A DNA stretch of 64,000 bases from Stenotrophomonas maltophilia (GTDB lineage Bacteria; Pseudomonadota; Gammaproteobacteria; Xanthomonadales; Xanthomonadaceae), in the NCBI RefSeq assembly GCF_004920835.1, contig NZ_QFHO01000001.1, positions 273,678-337,677 on the forward strand, written 5' to 3'. This document shows positions 53,010 to 62,447 of this stretch, one piece after another. A program made the translations under genes and the position numbers. Positions within the stretch are counted from its first letter, which is position 1, and the number at the start of each line of letters is the position of its first letter. A model generated the notes under the pieces. That model did not search any database, was not told the DNA's origin, and was given only the letters and a program-made list of their open reading frames with translations.

Positions 53010-53032
53010 TGCCGGCCAGCGGCCGGCACTAC
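53010..53032 (-). repeat. SMAG/REP element between nrdA and nrdB
   Basis: TGCCGGCC-AGC-GGCCGGCA followed by CTAC, perfect stem, in the 74-bp gap between two genes of one operon. It would lie in the mRNA and could set the relative amounts of the two subunits. Confidence 0.82.
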
Positions 53033-53051
53033 CACCGAGGGGTCGGGCTGG

Positions 53052-55415
53052 TCAGCTCGAGCACCACTCGCATTCGCTGATATCGATGTCGTTGGAGCGC
53101 ACGTAGTAGGTGGTCTTCAGGCCTTCGCGCCAGGCGCTCAGGTGCAGCTCCAGCAGCGTGCTGGCGCGGATGGTGCTGGGCACGTACAGGTTGAAGCTGA
53201 TCGACTGATCGACATGGCGCTGGCGGCGCGCGTTCTGGCGAACACTGGCGAACTGGTCGACCTTGTAGGCACCCTTCTCGTAGTACGGCCAGGTCTCCAG
53301 CGACAGGCCCGGTGCGGCCACCGGACGCCGGAAGTCCTTCTTTTCCTCGTAGTAGAACGCGCTGTAGATCGGGTCGATCGAGGCGGTGGAACCCGCGATC
53401 TGTGCCGTACTCATGTTCGGCGCCACCGCCAGCAGCCAGCCGTTGCGCAGGCCGTTGGTGGCCACCTCGCGCGCAAGACTGTCCCAGGCCGCGCCACTGT
53501 AATCGCGGTCACGGAAATAGTTGCCGTTGTGCCAGTCGCTGCCGGCGAACATCGGATAGCTGCCCTTCTCCTTGGCCAGCTGCGCGCTGGCCTGGATGGT
53601 CAGGAAGTTGATGCGCTCGTACAGGCGGTCGGCCAGCTCTTCGGCATCCTGCGACTCCCACTGGATCGACTGCTGCGCCAGCAGGTGGTGCCAGCCGAAC
53701 GTACCCAGGCCGATGGCGCGGTACTTGCGGTTGGTGATCGTGGCCTGCGGCACCGGCAGTGCGTTGAGGTCGATCACGTTGTCGAGCATGCGCACCTGGA
53801 TCGGGATCAGGCGTTCCAGCACGTCGGTGGCCAACAGGTCATCCGGTGCACTGATCGCACGGCCGAGGTTGATCGAAGACAGGTTGCAGACCACGAAGTC
53901 ACCGGCACGACGCGTCGTGACGATCTGGTCGCCGCTGACGATCTCCTGGATCATCCGCGTCGGGCTCATGTTCTGCAGGATCTCGGTGCACAGGTTGCTG
54001 GAATAGACCATGCCCGCATGCTTGTTCGGGTTCTTGCGGTTCACTTCGTCGCGGTAGAACAGGAACGGGTTGCCGGTTTCCAGCTGGCTGAGCATGATCC
54101 GCTTGAACAGGTCGATCGCTTTCACCGTGCGACGGCTGATGCGCTCGTCGGCCACCAGCTCGGCGTAGCGGTCACGGAAGCTGCCCTGCCCTCGCTTCTC
54201 GTCGTAGAAATCCTGCAGGTACCAGCCCTTGGCCTGCTTCACCTCGTGCGGATCGAACAGGTACCAGTCGGCACGGCGCTCGACGGCCTCCATGAAAAGA
54301 TCCGGCACGCAGATGGCGGTGAACACATCATGCGCACGCAGGCGCTGGTCGCCGTTGTTCAGGCGCAGGTCCATGAACGCTTCAATGTCGCGGTGCCAGA
54401 TGTCCAGATACACCGCCACCGCGCCCTTGCGCTGGCCGAGCTGGTCGACCGACACCGCCGTGTTGTTGAGCTGCTTGATCCACGGCACCACGCCGCCGGA
54501 GGAGTTGGCCACGCCACGGATCGGCGCACCGCTGCTGCGTACGTAGCCCAGGTAGGCGCCGACGCCGCCGCCGTGCTTGGACACGCGCGCGATATCGGTA
54601 TTGGAGTCATAGATGCCCTGCAGGCTGTCGTCCACCGTGTCGATGAAGCAGCTCGACAGCTGCCCGCCCACCTTGCCGGCATTGGCCAACGTCGGCGTAG
54701 CTACCGTCATGTACAGATTGGACAGCGCCCAATACGCCTCGCCGACCAACTGCATGCGCCGCTCACGCGGCTTTTCCTCCTGCATCAGGTACAGGGCAAT
54801 GGTCAGCCAACGCTCCTGCGGCAGCTCATACACCTCGCGGCTGCGATCGGTAGCCAGGTAGCGCGTGGCCAGCAGGTACAGCCCGTTGTAGGCGAACAGA
54901 CGATCGCGTTCGGGGTCGATCATCTCGCCGGCCTGCTGCAGCTCTTCCTTCGAATAGCAGCGCAGGATGTCGTTGCTGTAGATGCCGCGGTCGGCCAGGC
55001 TTTCCTGCAGGCCCACGTAGGAACCGTACTTCAGGCTGACATCGTAGAAGCGGTTGCGGCTGGCGCGCTTGTACAGCCGGCGCAGGTACAGGCGTGCAGC
55101 GAACTGTTCCCACTGCGGCGCGACAAGGTCCACGCGCGATTCCGCTTCGCGGATCAGCAGATCCACCAGATCATCGGCACTGATGCTGGGCTTGCGTTCG
55201 ACCATCGCCAGCACCACGCGGCGATAGTCGGCCACATCCAGCTGCGGCAGCTCGGCGTGGATGGTGTCGATGCTGCGCAGCAGGCGCGCCGCATCGAACG
55301 GCAGGCGACGATTGCCGGCTTCCTTGGTGATCCAGGTCGGCACGCGCTCGCCGCTGGCGCGCATGGCGTCGCCGGCGCCGGCCAGGTCGGCCACGCGGAA
55401 GGTACTGTCGGTCAT
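53052..55415 (-). CDS. nrdA: Ribonucleoside-diphosphate reductase alpha subunit
   Basis: 787 residues: catalytic cysteines in GGQLSSCFIDTVDDSL, SSNLCTEILQN and FVVCNLSSINLG, the radical-transfer region near PNMSTAQIAGSTASIDPI, and a C-terminal redox CEWC pair (ECEWCSS at the end). An N-terminal segment of about 90 residues could be an ATP-cone. The ATG at 55415 is chosen; the frame is open upstream in GC-rich leader but without a good ribosome site. Expression is from the promoter at 55688-55716. Confidence 0.95.
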   Translation of the reverse strand: MTDSTFRVADLAGAGDAMRASGERVPTWITKEAGNRRLPFDAARLLRSIDTIHAELPQLDVADYRRVVLAMVERKPSISADDLVDLLIREAESRVDLVAPQWEQFAARLYLRRLYKRASRNRFYDVSLKYGSYVGLQESLADRGIYSNDILRCYSKEELQQAGEMIDPERDRLFAYNGLYLLATRYLATDRSREVYELPQERWLTIALYLMQEEKPRERRMQLVGEAYWALSNLYMTVATPTLANAGKVGGQLSSCFIDTVDDSLQGIYDSNTDIARVSKHGGGVGAYLGYVRSSGAPIRGVANSSGGVVPWIKQLNNTAVSVDQLGQRKGAVAVYLDIWHRDIEAFMDLRLNNGDQRLRAHDVFTAICVPDLFMEAVERRADWYLFDPHEVKQAKGWYLQDFYDEKRGQGSFRDRYAELVADERISRRTVKAIDLFKRIMLSQLETGNPFLFYRDEVNRKNPNKHAGMVYSSNLCTEILQNMSPTRMIQEIVSGDQIVTTRRAGDFVVCNLSSINLGRAISAPDDLLATDVLERLIPIQVRMLDNVIDLNALPVPQATITNRKYRAIGLGTFGWHHLLAQQSIQWESQDAEELADRLYERINFLTIQASAQLAKEKGSYPMFAGSDWHNGNYFRDRDYSGAAWDSLAREVATNGLRNGWLLAVAPNMSTAQIAGSTASIDPIYSAFYYEEKKDFRRPVAAPGLSLETWPYYEKGAYKVDQFASVRQNARRQRHVDQSISFNLYVPSTIRASTLLELHLSAWREGLKTTYYVRSNDIDISECEWCSS

Positions 55416-55687
55416 GGTGGTGGAACTCCAGGCTCGTGCGCGCGTCGGCGCCCGATGCCATGGCGGCCCTGCACGCGATACCGGCGCACGGGGCGAACGG
55501 GTGAAGTGCCAAGGGGCGGGAACACAGGTCGTCGGCATCTGCCTGCGCCTGCGGCCGGTATCCGGGCCGTGGGGGCGACCTGCGTCCGCACGGTGGCGGC
55601 CGCGTCGACACGGCAAGCCTTCAGGGGCGGGCCGCGGGACGTTTGCTGCATGTCCGGCGGCGGCGGCTGACCGGGAGTGACGGACAC

Positions 55688-55716
55688 AACATAGTGGGGA
55701 TGTTCCGAGCCGTCAA
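55688..55716 (-). promoter_or_regulatory. Probable nrdA promoter
   Basis: On the minus strand TTGACG, a 17-bp spacer, then TATGTT: a near-consensus sigma-70 pair in otherwise GC-rich DNA. It would give a leader of about 260 bp before nrdA at 55415. In that leader I see no riboswitch or terminator I can name. The rest of the 430-bp gap (55717-55846) contains the 5' side of the next gene and no further signal. Confidence 0.6.
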
Positions 55717-55846
55717 CACAAGATGCGGTGATCGCGCGCCAACGCGACCATCGGTCGCAGGATGCCGTGTTGCACGTGCGCGGCCTTGTCGACGCTGAGC
55801 GCATCCCCAGTTCGGTACAACTTCAACTTTCATTGGAACACCGCCC

Positions 55847-56824
55847 ATGCGCGCTGCCCTGTACTCCTCCTTCGGCGATCCAGCCCAGGTCCTCGCCGTT
55901 GCCGATGCCCCCCTGCCCGAACCCGGTCCCGGCGAAGTACGCATCCGCACCGTGCTGGCCTCGATCCACAACCACGATCTGCTGACCGTGCGTGGCCTGT
56001 ATGGCTACAAGCCGACGCTGCCGGCGATCGGCGGCAGCGAAGCACTGGGCGTGGTCGATGCGCTCGGCGAAGGCGTCGACGGCCTGCAGATCGGCCAGCG
56101 GGTTGCCGCCGCCTCGGTGCACGGCACCTGGGCCGAAGCGTTCATCGCACCGGCGCGGATGGTGATCCCGATGCCGGACGCGATCGCCGATGAAATGGCC
56201 GCACAGCTGATCGCCATGCCGCTGAGCGCGTTGATGCTGCTGGAATTCCTGCACGTCGAGCAGGGCCAGTGGATCGTGCAGAACACCGCCAACGGTGCCG
56301 TCGGCAAATCGCTGGCGATGCTCGCAAAGGCGCGCGGCGTGCACGTGGCCAACCTGGTGCGCAATGCCGAGGCCGTGGCGCAACTGCAGGCACTGGGCAT
56401 CGATCACGCGTTCGATACCTCGGTGGACGGCTGGAAGGACCGCGTGCGCGAAGCCACCGGCGAAGCGCAGGCCGCTGCTGCAGTCGACTCCATCGGTGGC
56501 GATGCCAGCGGCGACCTGGTCGACCTGCTCGGCCACCACGGCACCCTGGTCTCTTTCGGTGTGATGAGCGGCGAACCGATGCGCATTCCCGCCGGCGGCC
56601 TGATCTACAAGGAAGCCACGGTGAAGGGCTTCTGGGGCAGCAAGGTCAGCCAGGCAATGGCGGTGGAAGACAAGCGGCGGTTGGTTGGCGAACTGCTGAA
56701 GCGTGCGGCGAGCGGCGAACTGACCCTGCCGGTGGAGCAGATCTTCGCGCTGGACGACATCACCCAGGCAGCGAAGGCCGGCGCGGGTTCGGGCCGTAAC
56801 GGCAAGGTGTTGCTGCGGCCTTGA
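55847..56824 (+). CDS. MDR-family quinone/enoyl reductase
   Basis: 325 residues of the medium-chain dehydrogenase family without the zinc ligands of alcohol dehydrogenases. Visible are MRAALYSSFGDPAQVLAVAD, IHNHDLLTVRGLYGYKPTLP, IGGSEALGVVDALGEGV and the nucleotide-binding region VQNTANGAVGKSLAMLAK. The sequence NTANGAVGK in place of the usual GGAGGVG points to the trans-2-enoyl-CoA reductase (MECR) branch, but the reaction is not certain. Monocistronic as far as visible. Confidence 0.85.
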   Translation: MRAALYSSFGDPAQVLAVADAPLPEPGPGEVRIRTVLASIHNHDLLTVRGLYGYKPTLPAIGGSEALGVVDALGEGVDGLQIGQRVAAASVHGTWAEAFIAPARMVIPMPDAIADEMAAQLIAMPLSALMLLEFLHVEQGQWIVQNTANGAVGKSLAMLAKARGVHVANLVRNAEAVAQLQALGIDHAFDTSVDGWKDRVREATGEAQAAAAVDSIGGDASGDLVDLLGHHGTLVSFGVMSGEPMRIPAGGLIYKEATVKGFWGSKVSQAMAVEDKRRLVGELLKRAASGELTLPVEQIFALDDITQAAKAGAGSGRNGKVLLRP

Positions 56825-56859
56825 TGGGCTGGACAACCGGGGTCAGATCCCTGGGAGGA

Positions 56860-56880
56860 GTGCGGACCAACGGTCCGCAC
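56860..56880 (+). terminator. Hairpin after the MDR gene
   Basis: GTGCGGACC-AAC-GGTCCGCAC, a perfect 9-bp stem 35 bp after the stop codon. It has no T-run and may be another REP-type palindrome, lacking the GTAG head. Confidence 0.45.
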
Positions 56881-57047
56881 CCACCAAAGAGCGGTCCTCA
56901 CCCACCGAAGCGCAGACCGCCCCATCGAGGGTGCAGACTTTCGTTAAGAACCTGTGATGTATAACTGAATGCGCTTTCGTCATTGGAAGGCGCACGTGGC
57001 TGCGTGCGGTACTGACGGCTCCTCCCCCGTTCGGCGTTGTCGCTTCC

Positions 57048-59672
57048 ATGTACCGCACCACCCTGAACCTGCTTGCCAGCGCCATCGCGCTGGGCCTCAT
57101 CGCCGGCGCTGCCGGCGCCGCTGAAACCGCCGACTCCGGCAAGGACAGCACCACCCTAGGCACCGTGCTTGTGACCGGCTCCAACATCAAGCGCAGCGAT
57201 ACCGCTGGGCCCAACCCGGTGCAGATCGTCAGCCGCGAACAGATCGAGCAGACCGGCCGCTCCACCCTCACCGACGTGCTGCGCAACCTGTCGGCCAACG
57301 CCGGCAACAGTTTCGACGAGCAGTACACCGGCAGCTTCGCCGCGGGCTCGGCGTCGATCGGCCTGCGCGGCCTGTCGCCGAAGAACACGCTGGTGCTGGT
57401 CAACGGCTATCGCGTCTCCAACTTCGGCTTTGCACTCAATACCCAGGACACCTTCGTCGACCTCAACGCACTGCCGATCAGCGCGGTCGAGCGCATCGAA
57501 GTGCTGAAGGATGGCGCTTCGGCAGTGTACGGCTCAGATGCCATCGCTGGCGTCATCAACATCATCCTGCGAAAGAACTTCCAGGGCGTGGAAGTCGGCG
57601 GTGGTTTCGGTACCGCCACCCAGGGTGGACTGGACGAGCGCAAGGCCAACCTGCTGGCCGGCTTCGGTGATCTGGAACAGCAGGGCTGGAACGTGCTGTT
57701 CGGGCTGGACCTGCTCAAGCGCGACCGCCTCGATGGCGATGACCGCGCCTATACCCGCAGTGGTGACTTCCGCGACAAGCCCGGTGGCCGCCTGGCCGGC
57801 TGGTCCACTGCCGGTGGCAACTGGCTGAGCAACCCCCGTGCACCGCAGCCGTTCGCCAACTGCCCCGACGGCAGCCAGCTGCGTCCGTACAGCGACTTCG
57901 GTAGCACCCTGCCCGGCCAGGCCTGCGCCTTCAATGCCCAGCCGTTCAAGACCCTGCAGCCCGGCGCCGAGCGCCTGCAGGCTTCGTTGAGCGCGACCTA
58001 CCGCTTCAATGACAGCATCGAAGCGTTCGCCGACGTCCTGTACAGCCACAACAAGGCCGACCAGATCTTCAGCGCGCCGCTGACCGTTGGCCCCGGCCTG
58101 CGCGCCTACAACCCGGCCACCGGCACCCTGATCGACGTTCCGGCGGTGCTGCCGGTCGGTCATCCGAACAATCCGGGCAACACGCCGCTGCCGTTCGAGT
58201 ACACCTTCTTCGATCTCGGCCCGCGACTGAAGGACAACACCCAGGTGTTCTACCGTGCCCTGGCCGGCGTGCGCGGCAGCGGCGAGCGCTGGGACTGGGA
58301 AGTGGCAGCGCTGACCTCGCAGAGCGCGCAGCGCGAGTACGTCGATAACTTCGTCAACCGCTACGCGTTCGAGCAGATCCTGCGCGATGGCAGCTACAAC
58401 TTCCTCAACCCGTCCAGCACGCCGGGGGCGCTGGATGCACTGCGCCTGCAGACCAAGCGCCCGGGCTGGTACAAGCTGCACGCGTTGAACGTGAAGGCCT
58501 CGACCTCGCTGTGGGAGCTGCCGGCCGGTGCAGTCGGCTTCGCCTGGGGCGCCGAGTTCCGCAAGGAATCGCTGGATGCGCGTACCAGTGCGCAGGTGCT
58601 GTCGGGCACCGAACTGCGCCCGGCCATCAACGTGGTCAACGGCGAGCGCCAGGTCAGTGCCGCCTACGCCGAACTGAGCGTGCCGTTGCACCGCACGCTG
58701 GAACTGCAGCTGGCCGGTCGCGGCGACCGCTACGATGACTTCGGCAAGGCGTTCTCGCCGAAGGTGGCGCTGCGCTGGCAGCCGCTGGACAGCCTGCTGC
58801 TGCGCGGCTCGTTCTCACGCGGCTTCCGCGCGCCGTCGCTGCCGGAGATCGCGCCGGGCCAGACCGTCAGCTACGGCTCGGTGATCGATCCGCTGGATCC
58901 GCTGCAGCCCGGCGGCAGCCGTGGCGTGACCAACATCCGCACCGGCAACCCGGACCTGAAGGCCGAGCGCTCGCGCAATTTCAACGTGGGTGCCGTGTGG
59001 TCGCCGGATGGCGATACCAGCATCGGCCTGGACTGGTACCGCATCGAGCAGGACAACCTGGTCAAGCCGGACAGCGCGCAATACATCGTCGATCACCCAG
59101 AGTTGTTCCCGGGCCGGGTGCAGCGCGAGAACGGCCGCATCCAGTTCATCACCAACCAGTACGCCAACCAGGGTGAGCTGACCACCTCGGGGCTGGACCT
59201 GGACGCCAGCCGCACCTTCCGCACCGACGGCTGGGGCAACTTCACCGTGGCCGGCAGCTGGACCCATCTGCTCAGCTTCAAGCAACCGCTGGTGGCCGGC
59301 CAGGCGCCGTACGAAGGGGCCGGCAACAACCGCCACGGCGCACTGCCGCGTACGCGCGGCACGACCTCGCTGAACTGGGCGGTGGGCGACTGGAGCAGTA
59401 CGCTGAGCCTGCAGTACGTGAGCGGCTACGACCAGCGCGTAGCGACGGCGACCAGCAACCCGGGATTGCGCGACCGCATCAAGCCCTATCACCAACTGGA
59501 TCTTTACGTGGCGTACGAAGGCATTGCCAACACCACGCTGTCGCTGTCGGTGCTGAACCTGACCGACAAGGACCCGCCGTTCGATCCGGCCGGCGGCTCC
59601 AATGGCTTCGACATCAGCCAGTACAACCTGCGCGGGCAGTTCGTCTCGCTCGGCGCTCGCTACCGGTTCTGA
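57048..59672 (+). CDS. TonB-dependent receptor, large type
   Basis: 874 residues: signal peptide (GAAGAAET), a plug with VLVTGSNIKRSDTAGPNPVQ, LTDVLRNLSANAGNSFDEQY, IGLRGLSPKNTLVLVNGYR and RIEVLKDGASAVYGSDAIAG, then a large barrel ending in VSLGARYRF. This is the SNIKR/DAGASAVYGSDA type common in xanthomonads, often used for carbohydrates or peptides instead of siderophores. No partner enzyme lies beside it; the neighbours are an MDR reductase and a BCCT transporter. Substrate unknown. A terminator follows. Confidence 0.9.
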   Translation: MYRTTLNLLASAIALGLIAGAAGAAETADSGKDSTTLGTVLVTGSNIKRSDTAGPNPVQIVSREQIEQTGRSTLTDVLRNLSANAGNSFDEQYTGSFAAGSASIGLRGLSPKNTLVLVNGYRVSNFGFALNTQDTFVDLNALPISAVERIEVLKDGASAVYGSDAIAGVINIILRKNFQGVEVGGGFGTATQGGLDERKANLLAGFGDLEQQGWNVLFGLDLLKRDRLDGDDRAYTRSGDFRDKPGGRLAGWSTAGGNWLSNPRAPQPFANCPDGSQLRPYSDFGSTLPGQACAFNAQPFKTLQPGAERLQASLSATYRFNDSIEAFADVLYSHNKADQIFSAPLTVGPGLRAYNPATGTLIDVPAVLPVGHPNNPGNTPLPFEYTFFDLGPRLKDNTQVFYRALAGVRGSGERWDWEVAALTSQSAQREYVDNFVNRYAFEQILRDGSYNFLNPSSTPGALDALRLQTKRPGWYKLHALNVKASTSLWELPAGAVGFAWGAEFRKESLDARTSAQVLSGTELRPAINVVNGERQVSAAYAELSVPLHRTLELQLAGRGDRYDDFGKAFSPKVALRWQPLDSLLLRGSFSRGFRAPSLPEIAPGQTVSYGSVIDPLDPLQPGGSRGVTNIRTGNPDLKAERSRNFNVGAVWSPDGDTSIGLDWYRIEQDNLVKPDSAQYIVDHPELFPGRVQRENGRIQFITNQYANQGELTTSGLDLDASRTFRTDGWGNFTVAGSWTHLLSFKQPLVAGQAPYEGAGNNRHGALPRTRGTTSLNWAVGDWSSTLSLQYVSGYDQRVATATSNPGLRDRIKPYHQLDLYVAYEGIANTTLSLSVLNLTDKDPPFDPAGGSNGFDISQYNLRGQFVSLGARYRF

Positions 59673-59678
59673 AGCGGT

Positions 59679-59708
59679 AACGGGGCGGCGGTGATGCGCC
59701 GCCCCGTT
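59679..59708 (+). terminator. Terminator after the large TonB receptor
   Basis: AACGGGGCGGCG-GTGATG-CGCCGCCCCGTT, a perfect 12-bp stem starting 7 bp after the stop codon, with only a short T-tract. It is a strong barrier for polymerase by stem alone and is the likely end of the gene. Confidence 0.65.
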
Positions 59709-59713
59709 CGCGT

Positions 59714-59736
59714 TGCCGGCCAGCGGCCGGCACTAC
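59714..59736 (-). repeat. SMAG/REP element
   Basis: TGCCGGCC-AGC-GGCCGGCA followed by CTAC, perfect stem, directly after the terminator and 17 bp before the BCCT stop codon. Confidence 0.8.
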
Positions 59737-59752
59737 CACCGCACCCACCGCA

Positions 59753-61732
59753 TCAGCGGCTCAGATGCAGGAACTGCAGGTGCCGTTCGTACTGGCTGAT
59801 GATGTCGTTGATGATCTGCTTGCGGCTGTAGCCCACCAGATCGTAATCCTGGCTGCCTTCGTACAGATGCACTTCGGCGCGGTAATAGCGCTGGTTGCGC
59901 AGCTGCTGTGCGGCGAACGACGGGGTCAGGTAGCCACTGAGGATTACCCGGTACTGGAAATCCTGCTGCTCGCCGTGATTCACCGACAGCTCCATGTCAC
60001 CGGCCTCGAAGCGCGTGGCCACATCCCAACCCTGCCCTCGCAGCTGCTCGGCCACCGCCTCCATCGCCGGCTTCACGGTGTCGTCCATGAAGCGGTAGAC
60101 CTGGTCGCGCACCGGGAAATGCATGGCCTGGGTCAGGCGCTGGCGCCAGCCCTGGTGGTGGCGGTCGTCGCCGATCAGCGGCGAAGGCCGGTATTGCTGC
60201 GCGCGTTTGCGATGCGACTCATCGCTGAAGGCGCGGGTCAGGCCCCACATCATCAGCAACAGCACCGCCGAGAACGGCAGCGACGCCAGCACCACCGCCG
60301 ATTTCAATGCATCGATGCTGCCGGCCAACAGCAGGCCAGCGGTCAGCACCGCGATCACCGTGCCCCAGAACACACGCAGCCAGCGTGGGCCATCGTCCTC
60401 GGGCGCACCGCCATGCGAGGACAGCGTGGACAACACCACCGCCCCCGAATCCGCCGACGTCACGAAGAAGATGAAGCTGATCAGCACGGTCACCGCGATC
60501 ACCGCCTTGCTCCACGGATACCCATCCAGCAGGGCATACAGCACGGTGGGTGGGTCATCCACCGCCAGCTGTGCCAACTGCTGCTGGCCATGGTGCAGCA
60601 CCTGGTCCAGTGCACTGTTGCCGAAGATCGACAGCCACGCCAGGGTGAAGCCGAGCGGGATCAGCAGCACGCCGAACACGAACTCGCGGATGGTGCGGCC
60701 ACGCGAGATGCGGGCGATGAACAGGCCGACGAACGGCGCCCAGCCGATCCACCAGGCCCAGTAGAACACCGTCCAGCCGCCCAGCCATTCGGGACGGCCG
60801 CCATAGGCGTACACATCGAAACTCTTGCCCACCACGCTACCGAGGTAGTCGCCCAGGTTCTGCATCAGCGTGCTGAGCAGGTACTGGGTGGGGCCGGCGC
60901 ACAGCATGAACAGCACCAGCGCGATCGCCAGCAGCATGTTGATGTTGGCCATCCAGCGCACGCCCTTTTCCACCCCGGAAACGGCCACCGCCACCGCTGC
61001 GCCCATCATGGCGACCACCAGGATGATCTGCACCAGGTTGGAGTGCGGGATGTTGAACAGGTGCGACAGGCCTGCGTTGAGGTGCAGCACGCCGAAGCCC
61101 ATGTCGGCGCCAATGCCGAACACGGTGGCGACAATGCCCAGCGCGTCCACGGTGTAGCCGATCGGGCCATTGATGCGCTTGCCGATCAGCGGGTAGAGGG
61201 CCGAACGCAGTGCCAGCGGCAGATTGTGCCGGTAGGCGAAGTAGGCCATCGCCATCGCCGCCAGCGCGAACACGCCCCAGCCATGCAGGCCCCAGTGCAG
61301 GAACAGCAGCTGCATGGCCTGGCGCGCACCGGCCTCACCGGCCGCCGGATCGCCTTGCGGCGGCTGCATGTAATGGGTCAGAGGTTCGGAGACGCAGAAG
61401 AAGAACAGCGTAATGCTGATGCCGGCGGCAAACAGCATGCCGGCCCAGGAGAGATAGCTGAACTCCGGCTCGTCATGGTCCGCGCCGAGCTTGATGCCGC
61501 CATACTTGGACAGCGCCACGCCGACCACGAACACCAGGTACAGGGTCATTGCCAGCAGGTAGTACCAGCCGACATTGAGGGCGGCCCAGTCCTGCGCCTT
61601 GACCAGAAGGCGGCCCGCACCGAGCGGGAACAGGCTGACGAACAGCGCGAACGCCACGACAACGATCGCCGCGAAGGCGAACACAGGTCGAAGGGTGCGC
61701 ACCGGGGATTGTTGCGGCTCCAGTACTTCCAT
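59753..61732 (-). CDS. betT: BCCT-family choline transporter
   Basis: 659 residues with twelve membrane segments and BCCT landmarks: EFSYLSWAGMLFAAGISITL, the aromatic box near GGWTVFYWAWWIGWAPFVG, and GLFIARISRGRTIREFV. The long C-terminal cytoplasmic domain (about residue 520 on) is characteristic of BetT-type choline/H+ symporters that respond to osmotic stress. The choline oxidation genes betBA are not in the window. The promoter region 61733-61927 shows no recognised box. Confidence 0.9.
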   Translation of the reverse strand: MEVLEPQQSPVRTLRPVFAFAAIVVVAFALFVSLFPLGAGRLLVKAQDWAALNVGWYYLLAMTLYLVFVVGVALSKYGGIKLGADHDEPEFSYLSWAGMLFAAGISITLFFFCVSEPLTHYMQPPQGDPAAGEAGARQAMQLLFLHWGLHGWGVFALAAMAMAYFAYRHNLPLALRSALYPLIGKRINGPIGYTVDALGIVATVFGIGADMGFGVLHLNAGLSHLFNIPHSNLVQIILVVAMMGAAVAVAVSGVEKGVRWMANINMLLAIALVLFMLCAGPTQYLLSTLMQNLGDYLGSVVGKSFDVYAYGGRPEWLGGWTVFYWAWWIGWAPFVGLFIARISRGRTIREFVFGVLLIPLGFTLAWLSIFGNSALDQVLHHGQQQLAQLAVDDPPTVLYALLDGYPWSKAVIAVTVLISFIFFVTSADSGAVVLSTLSSHGGAPEDDGPRWLRVFWGTVIAVLTAGLLLAGSIDALKSAVVLASLPFSAVLLLMMWGLTRAFSDESHRKRAQQYRPSPLIGDDRHHQGWRQRLTQAMHFPVRDQVYRFMDDTVKPAMEAVAEQLRGQGWDVATRFEAGDMELSVNHGEQQDFQYRVILSGYLTPSFAAQQLRNQRYYRAEVHLYEGSQDYDLVGYSRKQIINDIISQYERHLQFLHLSR

Positions 61733-61927
61733 GGGGCGGCGTTCTCCGGTAGATCAAAGGGTTAGCCGACCGATTGTGGCTGAACCGCAGTGGACAGAGC
61801 ATGAAGTTGCAGCCTGCGGTCACAGGCCCGGTCCACCATTCCGTGCTATCACGCGCGCGCCGAAGCGCGCCTGCAAGCGCAGCCGCGCGCGGACCGCGTG
61901 CATCGCGGCCACGCGCGTACTGTCCAA

Positions 61928-62308
61928 TCACGACATCACATGCACCGCGCACAGCTTGTTGCCATCCGGATCGCGCAGGTAGGCCAGGAACAGCTGCCGC
62001 CCGGCCATGTTGCGGATACCGGCCGGGTCTTCGATGGCGGTGCCACCGTGGCTTACGCCTGCGTCCTGCCAGCCACGCACGGCATCGGCACTGTCCAGGG
62101 TGAAGCCGATGGTGCCGCCATTGGCGTGGCAGGCCGGCTCGCCATCGATCGGTGCGGTGACGATGAACATGCGGCCATCCTTGAAGTACACCAGCCGGCC
62201 CTTGTCATCGAAGACGCCCGGTCGTGCGCCCAAGGCGGTGAACAATGCATCGTAAAAGCGATGGGCGACGTCCATGTCGTTGGTTCCAACGGTGATGTGG
62301 CTGAACAT
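61928..62308 (-). CDS. VOC/glyoxalase-fold protein
   Basis: 126 residues: MFSHITVGTNDMDVAHRFYDALF at the start and FLAYLRDPDGNKLCAVH at the end are the two beta-alpha-beta-beta-beta modules of the vicinal oxygen chelate fold. A metal-binding His/Glu set is only partly visible. Substrate unknown. The start is ATG 62308. It is divergent from the fecI-like gene across 139 bp that carries a Fur box. Confidence 0.82.
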   Translation of the reverse strand: MFSHITVGTNDMDVAHRFYDALFTALGARPGVFDDKGRLVYFKDGRMFIVTAPIDGEPACHANGGTIGFTLDSADAVRGWQDAGVSHGGTAIEDPAGIRNMAGRQLFLAYLRDPDGNKLCAVHVMS

Positions 62309-62424
62309 GCGGGCACTCCCTGCGGAAAGACCGCAGTGTCGGCGAGCCCGGCGGTCATCGCAAACGCCCTGGCCATTGCCCCCTGCGCAGGGTTTGTCGT
62401 ACACCGCTCGATCACACTATAATA

Positions 62425-62440
62425 GGAATCATTCTCATTA
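62425..62440. promoter_or_regulatory. Fur box before fecI
   Basis: GGAATCATTCTCATTA in an AT-rich patch 8 bp before the fecI-like start. The ATCATTCTCATTA stretch matches most of the classical Fur box (GATAATGATAATCATTATC), so fecI-fecR should be iron-repressed. Confidence 0.7.
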
Positions 62441-62447
62441 ATGATCG

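Noticed and set aside
52968..55670. A 900-codon plus-strand open frame over nrdA
   Set aside because: It mirrors the nrdA codons on the opposite strand, has no recognisable domain and no ribosome site; nrdA itself is certain.
55416..55687. Cobalamin riboswitch in the nrdA leader
   Set aside because: No B12-box sequence or matching stems found; the region is just GC-rich.
55680..55700. NrdR box in the nrdA promoter
   Set aside because: CACTATGTTGTG resembles part of a NrdR box but is two bases too short in the core, and no second box at the expected spacing is visible.
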